Source: Pseudomonadota bacterium
GTDB taxonomy: Bacteria > Myxococcota > UBA9042 > PHBI01
Assembly (NCBI GenBank): GCA_005788935.1
Contig: SYAK01000534.1
Location: 1-7,718, forward strand
DNA length: 7,718 nucleotides
Direction: 5' to 3'
The notes beneath the pieces were generated by a model. It searched no databases. It was not told where the DNA came from and worked only from the letters and a program-made list of their open reading frames with translations. A program made the translations under genes and the position numbers. Below, piece after piece: positions 6,213 to 7,718 of this stretch; position 1 is the stretch's first letter; every line of letters begins with the position of its first letter.

Positions 6213-7718
6213 ATGGACCTCTTCGTTGGACGCGAGCTCGAGTCGGGGGAGCCCATCCGCTACCCCGCGCGCCACCTGACGACCCACGGCCTCATCTTCG
6301 GGATGACCGGCTCGGGCAAGACCGGGCTCGCGCTGACGCTGCTCGAGGAGGCGCTTCGCGGCGGAGTTCCGCTCATCGCCATCGACCCGAAGGGCGACCT
6401 TGCGAACCTCGCGCTCGCGTGGCCGGATCTGGCGCCCGAGCGCTTCGCCGCGTGGCTGCCCGAGGGGAGCGGCGACCGCCTCGCCGAGGGAGCGCGCCTC
6501 GCGGAGCGCTGGAAGAGCGGGCTCGCGGCGGACGGGCTGACCCCGGATGATATCGCCGCGATGCGCGAGCGGTCGCATCTCACCGTCTTCACGCCCGGCT
6601 CGACCGCGGGCGTGCCGGTCTCGCTGCTGCGCGCCCTGAGCCCGCCGCCAGGCTTCGCCGAGCTGCCCGCCGAGGACCGGAGCGACCTCATCGCGGGGGT
6701 CGTCGGTGCGCTGCTGTCGCTTGTCCGCGTGCCAGCCGATCCGCTCCAGTCGCGCGAGGCGATCCTCGTCTCGAACATCCTGGCGTACGTCTGGGAGCGC
6801 GGGCAACCCCTCGATCTGGCTGGTCTCATTCGACTTATTGACACGCCGCCGATGCAGCACCTCGGCGTCTTCCCGATCGACGAGGTCCACCCGCCCAAGA
6901 AGCGGCGTGAGCTCGCGATGCAGCTGAACGGGCTCATCGCCTCGCCGAGCTTCGCGGCCTGGATGGAGGGCCCCGGGCTTGACCCGGACGCCCTGCTCGC
7001 GCGCCCTGTGGCGGGTGGGCCAGCGCGGGCGTCGATCTTCTCGCTCGCCCATCTCGACGACAGCGAGCGGATGAGCTTCGTGACGCTGCTGCTCGAGCGG
7101 CTCGTCGCGTGGATGCGGCAGCAGCCGGGCACGGGCGAGCTGCGGGCGCTGTTCTACATGGACGAGGTCTTCGGCTACCTGCCGCCGCACCCGGCGAACC
7201 CGGCGTCGAAGCGGCCGATCATGACGCTGCTCAAGCAGGCGCGGGCCTTCGGGCTTGGCTGTGTGCTCGCGACCCAGAACCCCGTGGACGTCGACTACAA
7301 GGCCCTGTCGAACGCGGGGACGTGGCTCATCGGCAAGCTCCAGACCGAGCAGGACCGCGACCGGGTGCTCGACGGCCTGATGGCGGCCGACTCGGGTGCC
7401 GGGTCGCTGTCGCGCGGGACCCTGTCACGCCTCGTCGGTGGACTCGAGGGGCGACAGTTCGTGCTCCAGAGCGCGCATCTCGGCGCCCCGCGGGTCATGC
7501 GGACGCGCATGGCGATGAGCTTTCTCCGCGGGCCGATGACGCGTCAGGAGCTGGCACGGCTGAAGGCGGCTGATTTCTTCAACCGGGTGCGCCTGCCAGC
7601 CTCGCCCGCCGAGCCGTCGCGCGCGCTGTTGACCTCGCCCCCCGCGCCGGTGGCGCCGGTGGCCGCCGAGCCGCCGCTCTCGGGAGCCTGGGTCGCGCCA
7701 GTGCCGCGCACAGCACCC
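6213..7718 (+). CDS. HerA/FtsK-superfamily ATP-binding protein, cut off by the window end
   Basis: Predicted P-loop ATPase of the HerA/FtsK (DUF87/DUF853-like) group, whose members form hexameric rings that move DNA or other polymers. The frame is open for 502 codons to the window edge with no stop, so the C-terminus is missing. Visible features are a start MDLFVGRELE followed by LTTHGLIFGMTGSGKTGLA with the Walker A at 30-37, IDPKGDL (57-63), FTPGS (126-130), SIFSLAHLDDSERM (274-287), a Walker B ending in D317-E318 (LFYMDEVFGYLPP) and LATQNPVD (352-359) as the polar sensor strand. A Pro/Ala-rich linker begins near 470, so a further domain probably follows. Walker A so near the start means the HAS-barrel of true HerA is absent. 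AAGGCGG seven bases before ATG 6213 supports the start. It lies 55 bases behind the FHA gene with no clear promoter between, probably one transcript. The ATPase family is firm; the cellular task is unknown. Confidence 0.9.
   Translation, partial: MDLFVGRELESGEPIRYPARHLTTHGLIFGMTGSGKTGLALTLLEEALRGGVPLIAIDPKGDLANLALAWPDLAPERFAAWLPEGSGDRLAEGARLAERWKSGLAADGLTPDDIAAMRERSHLTVFTPGSTAGVPVSLLRALSPPPGFAELPAEDRSDLIAGVVGALLSLVRVPADPLQSREAILVSNILAYVWERGQPLDLAGLIRLIDTPPMQHLGVFPIDEVHPPKKRRELAMQLNGLIASPSFAAWMEGPGLDPDALLARPVAGGPARASIFSLAHLDDSERMSFVTLLLERLVAWMRQQPGTGELRALFYMDEVFGYLPPHPANPASKRPIMTLLKQARAFGLGCVLATQNPVDVDYKALSNAGTWLIGKLQTEQDRDRVLDGLMAADSGAGSLSRGTLSRLVGGLEGRQFVLQSAHLGAPRVMRTRMAMSFLRGPMTRQELARLKAADFFNRVRLPASPAEPSRALLTSPPAPVAPVAAEPPLSGAWVAPVPRTAP

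Noticed and set aside
4928..6256. 442-codon open frame on the minus strand opposite the FHA gene
   Set aside because: It is Val/Asp/Leu-rich with no domain. It mirrors the GAC/GTC-rich codons of the FHA gene.
6167..6550. 127-codon plus-strand frame at the start of the ATPase region
   Set aside because: It is out of frame with the ATPase gene, has no recognisable domain, and reads as Arg/Ala-rich shadow sequence.
6117..7190. 357-codon open frame on the minus strand opposite the ATPase gene
   Set aside because: It is Arg/Glu-rich with no motif, while the plus strand has intact Walker A and Walker B motifs.

Overview
The window is very GC-rich bacterial DNA with a strong G/C bias at third codon positions, tightly packed genes and no RNA genes, insertion sequences or CRISPR. 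A multi-FHA protein, TTGAC-type promoters and this base composition together suggest a myxobacterium or related Myxococcota. This is inference from style, not from a marker gene.

Left half (1-4288): a surface-polysaccharide type locus. A family 4 glycosyltransferase is on the minus strand (58-1257). Across a 177-base divergent control region lies a plus-strand pair: an asparagine-synthase-type glutamine amidotransferase (1435-3093) and, one base after its stop, a second family 4 glycosyltransferase (3095-4288). The control region holds a good sigma-70-like promoter for the plus-strand pair (TTGACA, 18 bases, CATAAG). It also holds a perfect 12-base inverted repeat that places a TTGAC box facing each way, with two short palindromes between the arms. 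The likely theme is synthesis of a glycan or glycoconjugate, with the amidotransferase possibly amidating a sugar acid or supplying asparagine.

Right half (4289-7718): a separate unit with its own promoter (TTGACG, 18 bases, TATCGT). It encodes a 593-residue protein with three FHA domains and an unrecognised C-terminal domain (4376-6157). After a 55-base gap comes a HerA/FtsK-superfamily ATPase (6213 to beyond the window end). The ATPase reading frame is open over its last 502 codons and is cut by the window edge, so its C-terminus is unknown. The three FHA domains differ in how well their phosphothreonine-binding residues are kept: the middle one is canonical, the first lacks one residue, and the third has lost nearly all. 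The best candidates for something new are the FHA protein's C-terminal domain, its mixed FHA array, and its pairing with the ATPase.
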